A stretch of DNA of 55,362 nucleotides from NCBI GenBank assembly GCA_015065935.1, contig SVPI01000010.1, positions 1 through 55,362 on the forward strand, written 5' to 3'. Positions 7,708 through 18,307 of the stretch are shown here, one piece after another. This DNA is from Oscillospiraceae bacterium. GTDB taxonomy: Bacteria; Bacillota; Clostridia; Oscillospirales; Acutalibacteraceae. The notes beneath the pieces were generated by a model, which saw nothing but the letters and a program-made list of their open reading frames with translations, had not been told where the DNA came from and searched no databases. Made by a program: the position numbers and the translations under genes. Numbering within the stretch: the stretch's first letter is position 1; every line of letters starts with the position of its first letter.

Positions 7708-8979
7708 ATGAAGGTTTTAGTTGTAGGTGGCGGCGGCAGAGAACACGCCATTATTAAAAAAATCAAAGAAAACAAGGCAGTTGAGCAGATTTTCGCCCTT
7801 CCCGGAAACGCCGGAATGAGTGATGATGCCGTTTGCGTAAATATCGGGGCAAAGGAAATTGATAAAATCGCTGAGTTTGCCTGCGATAATAAAATTGATT
7901 ATGCCGTTGTCGCTCCCGATGACCCCCTGGTGCTGGGTGCTGTTGATGCCCTCACAGAAAAGGGAATTCCTTGTTTTGGTCCCAAGGCTAATGCGGCAAT
8001 TATTGAGGGTAGTAAGGTTTTTTCTAAAAATCTTATGAAAAAATATTCCATTCCCACCGCAGCATATGAAGTGTTTAACGATATGGAAAAGGCACTCGAG
8101 TACCTTGAAACCGCACCAATTCCTACCGTTATTAAGGCTGATGGACTTGCTCTCGGTAAGGGTGTTATTATTGCTATGACAAGGGATGAGGCAAAAAATG
8201 CCGTTCGTTCAATGATGGAGGACAAGGTTTTCGGTAAAAGCGGAGATAACATTGTTATTGAAGAGTTTTTAACAGGTCCCGAGGTTTCGGTGCTCGCCTT
8301 TACCGATGGTGAAACCCTCGTTCCAATGGTTTCTTCAATGGACCATAAACGTGCAGGGGATAACGATACAGGTCTTAACACCGGCGGTATGGGAACGGTT
8401 GCACCAAACCCTTATTACACTGATGACATTGCAAAAGAATGTATGGAAACAATCTTTTTGCCTACAATGAACGCAATGAATAAAGAGGGAAGAACCTTTA
8501 GGGGCTGCCTTTATTTTGGACTTATGCTAACCCCAAACGGCCCCAAGGTTATTGAATATAACTGTCGTTTCGGCGACCCCGAAACTCAGGTTGTTTTACC
8601 CCTTTTAAAAAGCGACCTTCTAACCGTTATGCAGGCCGTTACAAACGGTACCTTAAAGGATACTGCAGTTGAGTTCAGCGATGACAGCGCCTGCTGTGTT
8701 ATTATGGCTTCAAAGGGTTATCCCGAGGCCTATGAAAAAGGCTATGAGCTTAAAATCGGCGAATCGGTTAAAAATGACACCTATGTTGCGGGTGCCGCAA
8801 ATAAGGATGGCAAGCTTGTAACAAACGGCGGCCGAGTCCTGGGCGTTACGGCTGTTGCAAAGGATTTAAAATCTGCAATCGGTGGCGCCTACGAAAAGGT
8901 TAAAGAAATTGAGTTTGCAAATGCGTTTTATCGCAGTGACATCGGCAAACGCGCACTTAAAGCTTTGGAGGAGAAATAG
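7708..8979 (+). CDS. purD: Phosphoribosylamine-glycine ligase (GAR synthetase)
   Basis: ATP-grasp ligase joining phosphoribosylamine and glycine. 423 residues, normal length. It begins VLVVGGGGREHAI and contains the ATP-grasp segments IKADGLALGKGV and VIEYNCRFGDPETQ. The glycine substrate links it to glyA downstream. The start is ATG after GGAG in the same operon. Confidence 0.96.
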   Translation: MKVLVVGGGGREHAIIKKIKENKAVEQIFALPGNAGMSDDAVCVNIGAKEIDKIAEFACDNKIDYAVVAPDDPLVLGAVDALTEKGIPCFGPKANAAIIEGSKVFSKNLMKKYSIPTAAYEVFNDMEKALEYLETAPIPTVIKADGLALGKGVIIAMTRDEAKNAVRSMMEDKVFGKSGDNIVIEEFLTGPEVSVLAFTDGETLVPMVSSMDHKRAGDNDTGLNTGGMGTVAPNPYYTDDIAKECMETIFLPTMNAMNKEGRTFRGCLYFGLMLTPNGPKVIEYNCRFGDPETQVVLPLLKSDLLTVMQAVTNGTLKDTAVEFSDDSACCVIMASKGYPEAYEKGYELKIGESVKNDTYVAGAANKDGKLVTNGGRVLGVTAVAKDLKSAIGGAYEKVKEIEFANAFYRSDIGKRALKALEEK

Positions 8980-8984
8980 TAAAA

Positions 8985-11900
8985 ATGGTATATCGCATTT
9001 TTGTTGAAAAGAAAAAAGAACTTGCTAATGAAGCGAAAGCGCTTTTAAACGATGCTAATACACTCCTTGGCATCACCTCACTTAAGGATGTTCGCATTAT
9101 TAACCGTTATGATGCTGAAAACATAACCGAGGAGCTTTTTGATTACGCCGTTAAAACCGTATTTTCCGAGCCTCAGCTTGATGTTGCAAGCAAAGAGATT
9201 TTTCTTGACGGCGCAACCGTTTTTGCTGTTGAGTTTTTGCCCGGCCAATTTGACCAGCGCGCCGATTCTGCCGCACAATGTATTCAGATTATCTCTCAAG
9301 GCGAACGCCCCACAGTTCGCTCCGCAAAGGTTTATGCTCTTTATGGCGAATTAAATGAGAGCGAAATCGCAGAAATTAAAAAATATGTTATCAACCCCGT
9401 TGAAGCAAGGGAAGCTACAATGGAGAAGTATGATACATTAAAAACTAACTACGAAATTCCGACAACCGTTAAAACTCTTGAAGGGTTTATTGACCTTGAC
9501 AGAAGCGGACTTGAAGCATTTGTTAATGAATACGGCCTTGCAATGGATGCTGATGACATCGCATTTTGTCAGGATTACTTTAAATCTGAGCACAGAGACC
9601 CCACAATCACTGAAATTCGTATGATTGATACATATTGGTCTGACCACTGCCGCCATACCACCTTCTTAACCGTTATTGATGATGTTAAGTTTGAGGATGA
9701 GCTTCTCCAAAACGCATATAACGATTATATCGCAGTAAGAAAAGAACTGGGCAGAACAAAGCCTATTTGTCTTATGGACCTTGCAACTATTGCCGTTAAG
9801 CATTTAAAGGCAAATGGTAAGCTTGATAAGCTTGATGAATCGGAAGAAATTAACGCCTGCACCGTTAAAATGGACGTTGAGGTTGACGGCGTTAAGGAGC
9901 CTTGGCTTCTTCTTTTCAAAAATGAAACACATAACCATCCCACCGAAATTGAGCCCTTTGGCGGTGCCGCAACCTGTATCGGCGGTGCAATTCGTGATCC
10001 CCTTTCAGGTCGTGCTTATGTTTACGGCGCAATGCGTGTTACTGGCGCTGCTGATCCTCTAAAGCCCGTAAGTGAAACTATTAAGGGTAAATTACCCCAA
10101 AGAAAAATCGTTACAACCGCCGCTGCAGGTTATTCCTCTTACGGTAACCAAATCGGTCTTGCAACGGGTATTGTTGATGAAATTTATCATCCCGGCTATG
10201 CCGCAAAGCGTATGGAAATCGGCGCCGTTATCGCTGCCGCTCCTGCCGAAAACGTAAGGCGCGAGGTTCCCGCTCCCGGGGATATCGTTATCTTGCTTGG
10301 CGGCTCTACCGGTCGTGATGGATGCGGCGGTGCAACAGGTTCCTCAAAATCTCACACCGTTTCTTCCATTGAAACCTGCGGTGCAGAGGTTCAAAAGGGT
10401 AACGCCCCGGAAGAGAGAAAACTGCAGCGCCTTTTCAGAAACAAGGAAGCAACCTTAATGATTAAACGCTGTAACGACTTTGGTGCAGGCGGTGTTTCGG
10501 TTGCTATCGGCGAACTTGCCGATGGCCTTGAAATTGACCTTAATGCCGTTCCCAAAAAATATGACGGTCTTGACGGCACCGAGCTTGCAATTAGTGAATC
10601 GCAGGAGCGTATGGCTGTTGTTGTTGAAAAAGAAAATGTTGAAAAATTCTTGAAATTGGCAGGGGAAGAGAACCTTCAAGCCTGCCCCGTTGCCGTTATC
10701 AAGGCCGAGCCTCGCCTTGTTATGAACTGGAATGGTAAGAAAATCGTTGATATCAGCCGCGAGTTCTTAAACTCTAACGGCGCAGATAAGCATATTAAAA
10801 TCACTCCTGCCGCCCCCGCTATTAAGGAAAAGGAAATTGTTGGTGGCTTCGCAGAAAACCTCAACAAAATAGCAGGCGACCTTAACATCTGCTCAAAACG
10901 CGGCCTTTCCGAGCGCTTTGACTCCACCATCGGTGCCGGCACAGTGCTTATGCCCTTTGGCGGTAAAAATCAGTTAACCCCCATTCAGGCAATGGTTCAG
11001 AAGATTTCGGTTGAGAAAAAGCATACCGATAACTGCTCCTTTATGTCTTGGGGCTATAACCCCTTTATCACCGAGCAAAGCCCCTACCACGGCGCTTATC
11101 TTGCCGTTGTTGAATCTGTTGCAAAGCTTATTGCAACGGGCGCTTCCTTTGAGGATGTTTATTTAACCTTCCAGGAATATTTTGAACATCCCGGAAAGGA
11201 CGGCAAGCGTTGGGGCAAGCCTTTAGCAGCTCTCCTTGGTGCCTTTAAGGCGCAAATGGAGCTCGGCATCGGCTCTATCGGCGGTAAGGACTCAATGAGT
11301 GGCTCTTTTGAGGACTTAGACGTTCCGCCAACCCTTGTTTCCTTTGCTGTTACCACAGGAAAAACAAGCGATGTTGTTTCCAATGAATTCAAAAAGGCAG
11401 GAAGCAAGGTTATTAAACTTTCACCCGAAATGGATGCTAACGGTCTGCCTGTAACGGTATCTCTCATTGACCTGTTTAATACAGTTACTACCCTTATGCG
11501 TGATGGTCAGGTGCTTTCTTGCTATACTCTTGGTATGGGTGGCATTGGGGAAGCAGTTATGAAAATGGCTATGGGTAACGGCTTCGGCTTTAAATTTAAT
11601 GACGAGCTTTCCCTTAAAGATATCTTTGGATATTCTTATGGCTCCTTTATTTTAGAGGTTACCGAGGATGTTGAAATTGGAACCGTTGTCGGCACAGTTA
11701 CAAATGATGAATTTATCATCTATAAGTCTGAAAAGGTTGATACCGGCGCACTGCTTGGAGTTTATGAGGATAAGCTGGAAAGCGTTTATTCCTGCAACAT
11801 TAAAAACACTGCAAAGAACGTTCAAAACTTTAGCTTCAACTGCAGTGAACGTGTAGCTCCTGCAATTAAGGTTGCTAAACCTAAAATTCTTATTCCTGCA

Positions 11901-12674
11901 TTCCCCGGCACAAACTGCGAATTTGACTCCGCAAAGGCCGTTCGCGATGCAGGCGCCGAGCCCGAAATTGTTGTCATCAACAACCTAAGCGCCGCAGGAA
12001 TTAGTCGCAGTGTTGAAACCTTTGCCAACAAGCTTAAGGATGCCCAGATGATTTTCATTCCCGGCGGATTCTCGGGCGGCGATGAGCCTGATGGAAGCGG
12101 TAAGTTTATTACTGCATTCTTCAGAAATGCTCAAATTAAAGAGGGTGTTTCTGACCTTCTTGATAACCGTGACGGTCTAATGTGTGGTATTTGCAACGGC
12201 TTCCAGGCTCTTATTAAGCTTGGTCTTGTGCCTTACGGCAAGATTATTGATACCGATGAAAACTGCCCCACACTAACCTACAACACCATTTCAAGACACC
12301 AGTCCAGAATTGTTTACACCCGCGTTGCATCTAATAAATCTCCCTGGCTTGCAGATACTAACGTAGGCGATGTTTTTGCCGTTCCCATTTCCCATGGCGA
12401 AGGCCGATTCCTTGCAAGCGAGGAGCTTGTTAAACAGCTTGCGGCTAACGGTCAAATTGCAACACAGTATGTTGATTTAAACGGCAACGCCACTGCCGAT
12501 ATCCACTTTAACCCCAACGATTCAATTTACGCTATTGAGGGAATTACCTCGCCCGATGGCCGCGTATTTGGTAAAATGGGTCACAGTGAGAGAATCGGCG
12601 CAGGCCTCTATAAAAATGTTCCCGGTAATTATGACATTGGTATGTTTAAATCTGCAGTTAAATATTTTAAATAG
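8985..12674 (+). CDS. purL: Phosphoribosylformylglycinamidine synthase, single-chain (PurSLQ-type fusion)
   Basis: Converts FGAR to FGAM with glutamine and ATP. At 1229 residues it is the large single-chain form with an N-terminal PurS-like region, two PurM-like halves ([14 protein letters not shown] and [20 protein letters not shown] mark the first), and a C-terminal glutaminase. The glutaminase nucleophile cysteine is in CGICNGFQ, and ISHGEGRF supplies the histidine. Many Firmicutes encode PurS, PurQ and PurL separately; here there are no separate genes. Start ATG at 8985, just after the purD stop. Confidence 0.96.
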   Translation: MVYRIFVEKKKELANEAKALLNDANTLLGITSLKDVRIINRYDAENITEELFDYAVKTVFSEPQLDVASKEIFLDGATVFAVEFLPGQFDQRADSAAQCIQIISQGERPTVRSAKVYALYGELNESEIAEIKKYVINPVEAREATMEKYDTLKTNYEIPTTVKTLEGFIDLDRSGLEAFVNEYGLAMDADDIAFCQDYFKSEHRDPTITEIRMIDTYWSDHCRHTTFLTVIDDVKFEDELLQNAYNDYIAVRKELGRTKPICLMDLATIAVKHLKANGKLDKLDESEEINACTVKMDVEVDGVKEPWLLLFKNETHNHPTEIEPFGGAATCIGGAIRDPLSGRAYVYGAMRVTGAADPLKPVSETIKGKLPQRKIVTTAAAGYSSYGNQIGLATGIVDEIYHPGYAAKRMEIGAVIAAAPAENVRREVPAPGDIVILLGGSTGRDGCGGATGSSKSHTVSSIETCGAEVQKGNAPEERKLQRLFRNKEATLMIKRCNDFGAGGVSVAIGELADGLEIDLNAVPKKYDGLDGTELAISESQERMAVVVEKENVEKFLKLAGEENLQACPVAVIKAEPRLVMNWNGKKIVDISREFLNSNGADKHIKITPAAPAIKEKEIVGGFAENLNKIAGDLNICSKRGLSERFDSTIGAGTVLMPFGGKNQLTPIQAMVQKISVEKKHTDNCSFMSWGYNPFITEQSPYHGAYLAVVESVAKLIATGASFEDVYLTFQEYFEHPGKDGKRWGKPLAALLGAFKAQMELGIGSIGGKDSMSGSFEDLDVPPTLVSFAVTTGKTSDVVSNEFKKAGSKVIKLSPEMDANGLPVTVSLIDLFNTVTTLMRDGQVLSCYTLGMGGIGEAVMKMAMGNGFGFKFNDELSLKDIFGYSYGSFILEVTEDVEIGTVVGTVTNDEFIIYKSEKVDTGALLGVYEDKLESVYSCNIKNTAKNVQNFSFNCSERVAPAIKVAKPKILIPAFPGTNCEFDSAKAVRDAGAEPEIVVINNLSAAGISRSVETFANKLKDAQMIFIPGGFSGGDEPDGSGKFITAFFRNAQIKEGVSDLLDNRDGLMCGICNGFQALIKLGLVPYGKIIDTDENCPTLTYNTISRHQSRIVYTRVASNKSPWLADTNVGDVFAVPISHGEGRFLASEELVKQLAANGQIATQYVDLNGNATADIHFNPNDSIYAIEGITSPDGRVFGKMGHSERIGAGLYKNVPGNYDIGMFKSAVKYFK

Positions 12675-12685
12675 GAGGAAATCAA

Positions 12686-13921
12686 ATGAACTTTTTTGAG
12701 GAGCTTAAAAATTACGACAGTGAGGTTGCTGCCGCTTGTGATTTAGAACTTAAGCGCCAGCGCCACAACATTGAACTTATTGCCTCCGAAAACATTGTTT
12801 CTCCCGCAGTATTACTTGCTGCAGGCGGTGTGCTTACTAATAAATACGCCGAAGGTTATCCCGACAAGCGTTATTATGGCGGCTGTCAGTGCGTTGACAT
12901 TGTGGAAAATATTGCCCGCGAACGGGCTAAAAGGGTTTTTGGTGCGGAGCACGCAAACGTTCAGCCCCACGCCGGCGCAAATGCAAACCTTGCAGTTTTC
13001 TTTGCCCTTTTAAACCCCGGCGATACCGTTATGGGTATGAACCTCCAACAGGGCGGTCATCTTTCTCATGGTTCTCCCGTTAATATTTCGGGTAAGTACT
13101 TTAACATTGTACCTTACGGCGTTAACGAAATCACCGAAATGATTGACTATGACGAAATGAGAAAAATTGCTCTTGAGTGCAAACCCAAGCTCATAGTTGT
13201 AGGAGCCAGCGCCTATTCGAGAATTATTGATTTCCCTCGTTGCAGAGAAATTGCCGATGAGGTTGGCGCCTATTTAATGGTTGATATGGCTCACATTGCA
13301 GGTCTTGTTGCCGCAGGTGTTCATCCTTCTCCCATTCCTTATGCTGATGTTGTTACAACCACAACCCACAAAACTCTGCGCGGCCCCAGAGGCGGTCTTA
13401 TCCTTTGCAAAAAGGAGCTTGCCGCACAAATTGATAAGGCGATTTTCCCCGGTACACAGGGCGGCCCCTTAATGCATATTATCGCCGCAAAGGCTGTTGC
13501 TTTAGGCGAAGCACTAACCGATGATTTTAAAACCTATCAGCAACAAATTGTTAAAAATGCAAAGGTTTTGTGCTCAAGCCTTATGGATAACGGAATTGAA
13601 ATTGTTTCAGGCGGCACCGATAATCATCTTATGCTCTTAAAACTTCTGAACTTCGATGTTACCGGTAAAGAACTCGAGCATAGACTTGATGAAGTTCATA
13701 TAACTGCTAACAAAAACACAATTCCTAACGACCCTAGAAGCCCCTTTGTTACAAGCGGTCTGCGCATCGGCACACCTGCTGTAACCTCCCGCGGCTTTAA
13801 GGAAAACGAAATGAAACTTATCGCAAACTGGCTTACCGCCATTATTACCGATTTTGAGGGTAATAAAGAGCGAGTAAGCGATGAAGTACAGGAGCTTTGC
13901 GCAAAGTTCCCCATTTATTAA
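12686..13921 (+). CDS. glyA: Serine hydroxymethyltransferase
   Basis: PLP enzyme that converts serine + THF to glycine + 5,10-methylene-THF, supplying both glycine for PurD and one-carbon units. 411 residues, typical. The motifs [25 protein letters not shown] and the PLP-lysine segment [14 protein letters not shown] are intact. It sits 11 bases after purL with AGGAGG before the ATG, so it is co-transcribed with the purine genes. Confidence 0.97.
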   Translation: MNFFEELKNYDSEVAAACDLELKRQRHNIELIASENIVSPAVLLAAGGVLTNKYAEGYPDKRYYGGCQCVDIVENIARERAKRVFGAEHANVQPHAGANANLAVFFALLNPGDTVMGMNLQQGGHLSHGSPVNISGKYFNIVPYGVNEITEMIDYDEMRKIALECKPKLIVVGASAYSRIIDFPRCREIADEVGAYLMVDMAHIAGLVAAGVHPSPIPYADVVTTTTHKTLRGPRGGLILCKKELAAQIDKAIFPGTQGGPLMHIIAAKAVALGEALTDDFKTYQQQIVKNAKVLCSSLMDNGIEIVSGGTDNHLMLLKLLNFDVTGKELEHRLDEVHITANKNTIPNDPRSPFVTSGLRIGTPAVTSRGFKENEMKLIANWLTAIITDFEGNKERVSDEVQELCAKFPIY

Positions 13922-13941
13922 AATAAACGGAGGGTTTAAAA

Positions 13942-15618
13942 ATGGCCTATAAAACTGACATTGAAATTGCCCAGGAATGTAAAATGCTTCCCATTACCGA
14001 AATTGCTAAAATCGCCCATCTTGATGAGGATATGATTGAGCAGTACGGTAAATATAAGGCGAAGGTTGATTTGTCAATTCTAAAGGATGAAACCCGCAAA
14101 AACGGTAAGCTTGTCCTTGTAACTGCTATCACTCCCACCCCTGCAGGCGAGGGTAAAACAACTACCACAATCGGTCTTGCAGATGGTCTTAAAAGAATCG
14201 GCAAGAATGTTACCGTTGCTCTGCGCGAGCCCTCTTTGGGCCCTGTTTTCGGCGTTAAGGGTGGTGCTGCAGGCGGCGGTTATGCACAGGTTGTTCCTAT
14301 GGAAGATATTAACCTGCATTTCACAGGCGATTTCCACGCTATCGGCGCTGCAAATAACCTGCTTGCCGCAATGCTTGATAACCACATTCAGCAGGGAAAT
14401 GCTTTAGGCATTGATGTTCGCAAAATAACCTGGAAGCGCTGTGTTGATATGAACGACCGCCAGCTTCGTTTTATAACCGACGGTCTCGGCGGCAAGGCAA
14501 ACGGCGTGCCCAGGGAAGACGGATTCGATATAACAGTTGCCAGTGAAATTATGGCTGTTTTATGCCTTTCAAATTCTATTTCCGATTTAAAGGAACGTCT
14601 TTCAAGAATTATCGTTGGCTACACCTATGATGATAAACCCGTAACCTGTGGAGAATTAAAGGCGGCAGGCGCAATGACTGCTCTTTTAAAGGATGCAATT
14701 CGCCCGAACCTTGTTCAGACTTTAGAAGGTACCCCGGCCTTTGTTCACGGCGGACCTTTCGCAAACATCGCCCACGGCTGTAACTCAGTTATGGCAACAA
14801 AAATTGCCCTTAAAATGGGTGATTATGCTATAACAGAGGCAGGCTTCGGTGCTGATTTGGGTGCGGAAAAATTCCTTGATATCAAATGCCGTATGGCAGG
14901 TCTTACCCCCGATGCCGTCGTGGTTGTTGCCACGGTTCGCGCCCTTAAAATGCACGGCGGAAAGGCTAAAAACGATTTAGGTACCGAGGATATTGCCGCT
15001 CTTGAAAAGGGCATTCCAAACCTTTTAAGACATGTTTCTAATATGAAAAATGTTTATAAGCTACCCTGTGTTGTTGCAGTTAACCGTTTCCCAACCGACA
15101 CCGATAACGAAATTGATTTTATTATCAAAAAGTGTCGTGAGCTTGGTGTTAACACCGTTCTTTCAACCGTTTGGGCCGATGGCGGCAAGGGCGGCGAGGA
15201 ACTGGCAAAAGAGGTTGTTCGTCTTTGCGATGAGGAAAAGGGTGATTTCACCTTCTCCTATGAACTTGATTCTACTATTGAGGAAAAGATAGAATCGGTT
15301 GTTAAAAAGGTTTATGGCGGCGATGGAATTATTGTTACTCCCGCAGCTAAAAAACAAATTGAATCTTTAACTGCTTTGGGCTTTGATAAATGCCCTGTTT
15401 GCATTGCTAAAACACAGTACAGCTTTTCTGATGACCCCACAAAGCTGGGCGCACCCGAGGGTTTTAAGGTAACTGTAAGAAATGTTAAGATTTCGGCAGG
15501 AGCAGGCTTTATCGTTGTCTTAACGGGTGATATTTTAACTATGCCCGGTCTGCCAAAGCTTCCCGCAGCCGAAAGAATTGATGTTGATGAAAACGGCAAA
15601 ATTTCGGGACTTTTCTAA
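13942..15618 (+). CDS. fhs: Formate-tetrahydrofolate ligase
   Basis: Makes 10-formyl-THF from formate, THF and ATP, giving the cofactor used by PurN and the AICAR transformylase. 558 residues, as usual. The P-loop-like motif [20 protein letters not shown] is visible near residue 65, followed by [19 protein letters not shown]. Placing this gene under a riboswitch that responds to formyl-THF deficiency gives a direct corrective loop. It is the last gene of the operon and a strong terminator follows. Confidence 0.97.
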   Translation: MAYKTDIEIAQECKMLPITEIAKIAHLDEDMIEQYGKYKAKVDLSILKDETRKNGKLVLVTAITPTPAGEGKTTTTIGLADGLKRIGKNVTVALREPSLGPVFGVKGGAAGGGYAQVVPMEDINLHFTGDFHAIGAANNLLAAMLDNHIQQGNALGIDVRKITWKRCVDMNDRQLRFITDGLGGKANGVPREDGFDITVASEIMAVLCLSNSISDLKERLSRIIVGYTYDDKPVTCGELKAAGAMTALLKDAIRPNLVQTLEGTPAFVHGGPFANIAHGCNSVMATKIALKMGDYAITEAGFGADLGAEKFLDIKCRMAGLTPDAVVVVATVRALKMHGGKAKNDLGTEDIAALEKGIPNLLRHVSNMKNVYKLPCVVAVNRFPTDTDNEIDFIIKKCRELGVNTVLSTVWADGGKGGEELAKEVVRLCDEEKGDFTFSYELDSTIEEKIESVVKKVYGGDGIIVTPAAKKQIESLTALGFDKCPVCIAKTQYSFSDDPTKLGAPEGFKVTVRNVKISAGAGFIVVLTGDILTMPGLPKLPAAERIDVDENGKISGLF

Positions 15619-15626
15619 AAAAATTT

Positions 15627-15655
15627 AAAGGCAAGGAAAATTTCCTTGCCTTTTT
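15627..15655 (+). terminator. Intrinsic terminator of the purine operon
   Basis: The perfect inverted repeat AAAGGCAAGGAAA / TTTCCTTGCCTTT is followed by a T run, nine bases after the fhs stop. Confidence 0.9.
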
Positions 15656-15715
15656 CTTTATTTTTGTTTAAATTTATGTTAAAATAATCGTATCAAGCTC
15701 TGAAAGGAAATTTAA

Positions 15716-16870
15716 ATGCAGATTACAAATGATGTAAAATATGTCGGTGTTAACGACAGAATAACCGATTTGTTTGAGGGACAGTATATCATTCCAAATG
15801 GTATTTCCTATAATTCCTATGCTGTTATTGATGAAAAAATTGCCGTTTTTGACAGCGTCGATGCTCGTTTTGCAAATGAGTGGCTTTCAAATATTGAAAA
15901 CACCCTTAACGGCAGAAGCCCCGATTATCTTATTGTTCAGCATATGGAGCCCGACCATTCATCCAGCATTTCAATTTTTGCAGAAAAATATCCCGATGCA
16001 AAAATTGTATCCTCGGCAAAATCCTTTGTTATGATGAAAAACTTTTTTGGCAACGATTTTGCCGATAAACAAATTGTTGTGGGCGAAGGGGATGGCCTGT
16101 CTCTCGGAAAACACGAATTTAAGTTTATAACCGCTCCAATGGTTCATTGGCCCGAGGTTATAATGACCTATGACACAGCCGATAAAATCCTTTTTTCTGC
16201 CGATGCATTCGGTAAATTCGGCGCTCTTGATGAACAGGAGGATTGGGCCTGCGAAGCCAGAAGGTACTATATAGGCATTGTTGGAAAATATGGTGTGCAG
16301 GTGCAATCGGTGCTTAAAAAGGCCGCAAGTCTTGATATTAAAATTATTTGCCCCTTGCATGGTCCTGTATTAAACGAAAATCTTGAATATTATCTTAACC
16401 TTTATAACATCTGGTCCTCTTATCAAAGTGAAAGCAAGGGTGTCCTAATTGCCTACACCTCGGTTTACGGTAACACTAAAAAAGCCGTTGAACTTTTAAA
16501 AGAAAAACTGCTGGAAAACGGCTGCGAAAAGGTTGCCGTTAACGATTTAGCTCGTTGCGATATGGCTGAGGCGGTTGAGGATGCTTTTCGTTACGATAGA
16601 ATCGTTTTTGCAACAACAACCTACAACGCTGATATTTTCCCATTTATGCGAACCTTTATTGACCATTTAACCGAACGTAATTTTTCAAATAAAAGGGTTG
16701 CATTTATTGAAAACGGTAGCTGGGCGCCAATGGCAACTAAGGTTATGAAAGTAATGCTTGAAAAAAGCAAAAATTTAACCTACTGCGAAAATGAGGTTAA
16801 AATCTTTTCGGCATTAAACGATGAAAGCAAGGAGAAAATTTTACTTTTAGCAAAAGAACTTTGTAATTAG
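15716..16870 (+). CDS. Flavodiiron protein (A-type flavoprotein, O2/NO reductase)
   Basis: Cytoplasmic enzyme that reduces O2 to water (or NO to N2O), using electrons usually relayed by rubredoxin. The N-terminal metallo-beta-lactamase-like domain (about 1-245) shows the diiron ligands in HMEPDHS, MVHWPE, SADAFG and CPLHGPV. A C-terminal flavodoxin domain begins with the FMN phosphate loop AYTSVYGNTKKA. 384 residues, a little under the usual 400. Its own leader follows the fhs terminator. A possible extended -10 (TGTTAAAAT, 15677-15685) precedes AAGGA and the ATG. It neighbours a rubrerythrin, which fits oxidative defence in an anaerobe. Confidence 0.93.
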   Translation: MQITNDVKYVGVNDRITDLFEGQYIIPNGISYNSYAVIDEKIAVFDSVDARFANEWLSNIENTLNGRSPDYLIVQHMEPDHSSSISIFAEKYPDAKIVSSAKSFVMMKNFFGNDFADKQIVVGEGDGLSLGKHEFKFITAPMVHWPEVIMTYDTADKILFSADAFGKFGALDEQEDWACEARRYYIGIVGKYGVQVQSVLKKAASLDIKIICPLHGPVLNENLEYYLNLYNIWSSYQSESKGVLIAYTSVYGNTKKAVELLKEKLLENGCEKVAVNDLARCDMAEAVEDAFRYDRIVFATTTYNADIFPFMRTFIDHLTERNFSNKRVAFIENGSWAPMATKVMKVMLEKSKNLTYCENEVKIFSALNDESKEKILLLAKELCN

Positions 16871-16882
16871 GGAGCGATAATA

Positions 16883-17623
16883 ATGACCATTGTTTTGCTT
16901 ACTGCGCTTGGTGTGGGCGGAGCCACAATTATTGGCTCGGTTATTGGCTTTTTCTTTAAAAAATTATCCCATAAATTTTCTGATATCATTCTATCCTTTG
17001 CGGCGGGGGTTATGCTCGCTGCCGCCGTTTTAGGTCTAATTTTACCTTCATTGGAATATGGCGGTGAATTTGGAATTCTTATAACAATAGCGGGTGTTTT
17101 TGTGGGTGCAGTGTGCCTTAATCTTATTGATAAACTGGTGCCGCACCTTCATAAATTAGTTGGTGCCGAGTCAGAAACGGCAAGTCTTAACAAGGTTTTA
17201 CTTTTTGTGTCAGCCATTGCAATTCATAATTTGCCTGAAGGTATTGCCGCAGGCGTTGGCTTCGGCTCGGGGGATAACTCGCAGGCATTGCTTATTGCAG
17301 GCGGTATAGCCCTTCAGAATATCCCTGAGGGTATGGTTATTATCGGTCCAATGCTTGCCGCAGGTATTTCTCCGAAACGCACCTTTATTGCCGCTCTTGC
17401 AACGGGTCTTGTTGAGGTTGTCGGAACACTGCTCGGCTATTTTGCTGTTTCGGTTTCAACACTTATTTTACCCTTTGCCCTTGCTTTTGCAGGCGGAACA
17501 ATGCTATATGTTATAAGCAACGATATGATTCCCGAAACCCACGCCCACGGAAGCGAGAGAGGGGCAACCTATGCGCTGCTTTTCGGCTTCTGCCTTATGC
17601 TGGCAGTGGATGTTCTGCTGTAA
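16883..17623 (+). CDS. ZIP-family divalent metal transporter
   Basis: Membrane protein of 246 residues with about eight predicted transmembrane segments. The metal-binding helices are recognisable as AIHNLPEGIAAGVGFG and LQNIPEGMVIIGPM, the HNxPEG and QNxPEG signatures of the ZupT/GufA branch. It probably imports zinc, iron or manganese into the cytoplasm. It begins 12 bases after the flavodiiron gene and shares its transcript. A terminator follows the stop. Substrate is not determinable from sequence; iron for the adjacent diiron proteins would make sense. Confidence 0.9.
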   Translation: MTIVLLTALGVGGATIIGSVIGFFFKKLSHKFSDIILSFAAGVMLAAAVLGLILPSLEYGGEFGILITIAGVFVGAVCLNLIDKLVPHLHKLVGAESETASLNKVLLFVSAIAIHNLPEGIAAGVGFGSGDNSQALLIAGGIALQNIPEGMVIIGPMLAAGISPKRTFIAALATGLVEVVGTLLGYFAVSVSTLILPFALAFAGGTMLYVISNDMIPETHAHGSERGATYALLFGFCLMLAVDVLL

Positions 17624-17624
17624 A

Positions 17625-17655
17625 AAAGAGAGCCGCTCGGCTCTCTTTAATTTTT
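17625..17655 (+). terminator. Intrinsic terminator after the ZIP transporter gene
   Basis: The hairpin AAAGAGAGCC-gctc-GGCTCTCTTT is followed by aattttt. Confidence 0.85.
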
Positions 17656-17656
17656 C

Positions 17657-17684
17657 TTGCAAATTTGGCAAATTATGTTATAAT
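17657..17684 (+). promoter_or_regulatory. Promoter of the rubrerythrin gene
   Basis: -35 TTGCAA (17657-17662), a 16-base spacer, and -10 TATAAT (17679-17684) with an extended TG. Confidence 0.75.
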
Positions 17685-17710
17685 TAAGAAAAAACAAAGG
17701 AGAACTTAAA

Positions 17711-18259
17711 ATGGAAAACAATAAGAACATTTATGCCGGTACCAAAACCGAAAAAAATCTTTGGGAAGCATTTGCAGGTGAATCCCAGGCAAGAAATAAG
17801 TATACATATTTTGCATCTGTTGCAAAGAAGCAGGGCTTCGAGCAAATTGCCGAGCTTTTCCTTAAAACTGCTGAAAACGAAAAGGAACACGCAAAGCTTT
17901 GGTTTAAAGCGCTTGGCGAAATGGGCGACACACCCGAAAACCTTTTGCACGCTGCCGAAGGCGAAAACTATGAATGGACCGATATGTACGACAAAATGGC
18001 AAGAGAGGCCGAGGAGGAAGGCTTTTTTGAATTAGCTGCTCAGTTCAGAGGCGTTGCTGCCATTGAAAAGGCTCACGAAGAACGCTATCGTGCACTGCTT
18101 AATAACGTTGAAACCGCCGCCGTTTTTGAAAAGAGCGAGATTCAGGTTTGGGAATGCAGAAATTGCGGCCACATTGTTGTTGGCAAAAAGGCTCCTGAGC
18201 TTTGCCCCGTTTGCAAACACCCCAGAAGTTTCTTTGAGATTAAAAAGGAAAACTATTAA
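17711..18259 (+). CDS. rbr: Rubrerythrin
   Basis: Peroxide-scavenging non-haem iron protein of anaerobes, 182 residues. The N-terminal four-helix diiron domain shows the paired E-x2-H type ligands in [21 protein letters not shown] and [12 protein letters not shown]-terminal rubredoxin-like domain binds one iron through CRNCG and CPVCKHP. It has its own promoter and terminator. Its place next to the flavodiiron gene indicates a small O2/H2O2 defence cluster. Confidence 0.95.
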   Translation: MENNKNIYAGTKTEKNLWEAFAGESQARNKYTYFASVAKKQGFEQIAELFLKTAENEKEHAKLWFKALGEMGDTPENLLHAAEGENYEWTDMYDKMAREAEEEGFFELAAQFRGVAAIEKAHEERYRALLNNVETAAVFEKSEIQVWECRNCGHIVVGKKAPELCPVCKHPRSFFEIKKENY

Positions 18260-18269
18260 TTCAAAATTT

Positions 18270-18307
18270 AAAGCACTTGGCACAAAATGTGCCAAGTGCT
18301 TTTTTTA
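18270..18307. terminator. Bidirectional terminator between rbr and the GH3 gene
   Basis: A 15-bp inverted repeat (18270-18284 / 18288-18302) is flanked by A-rich and T-rich tracts. It can stop the rightward rbr transcript and the leftward glycosidase transcript. Confidence 0.85.
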
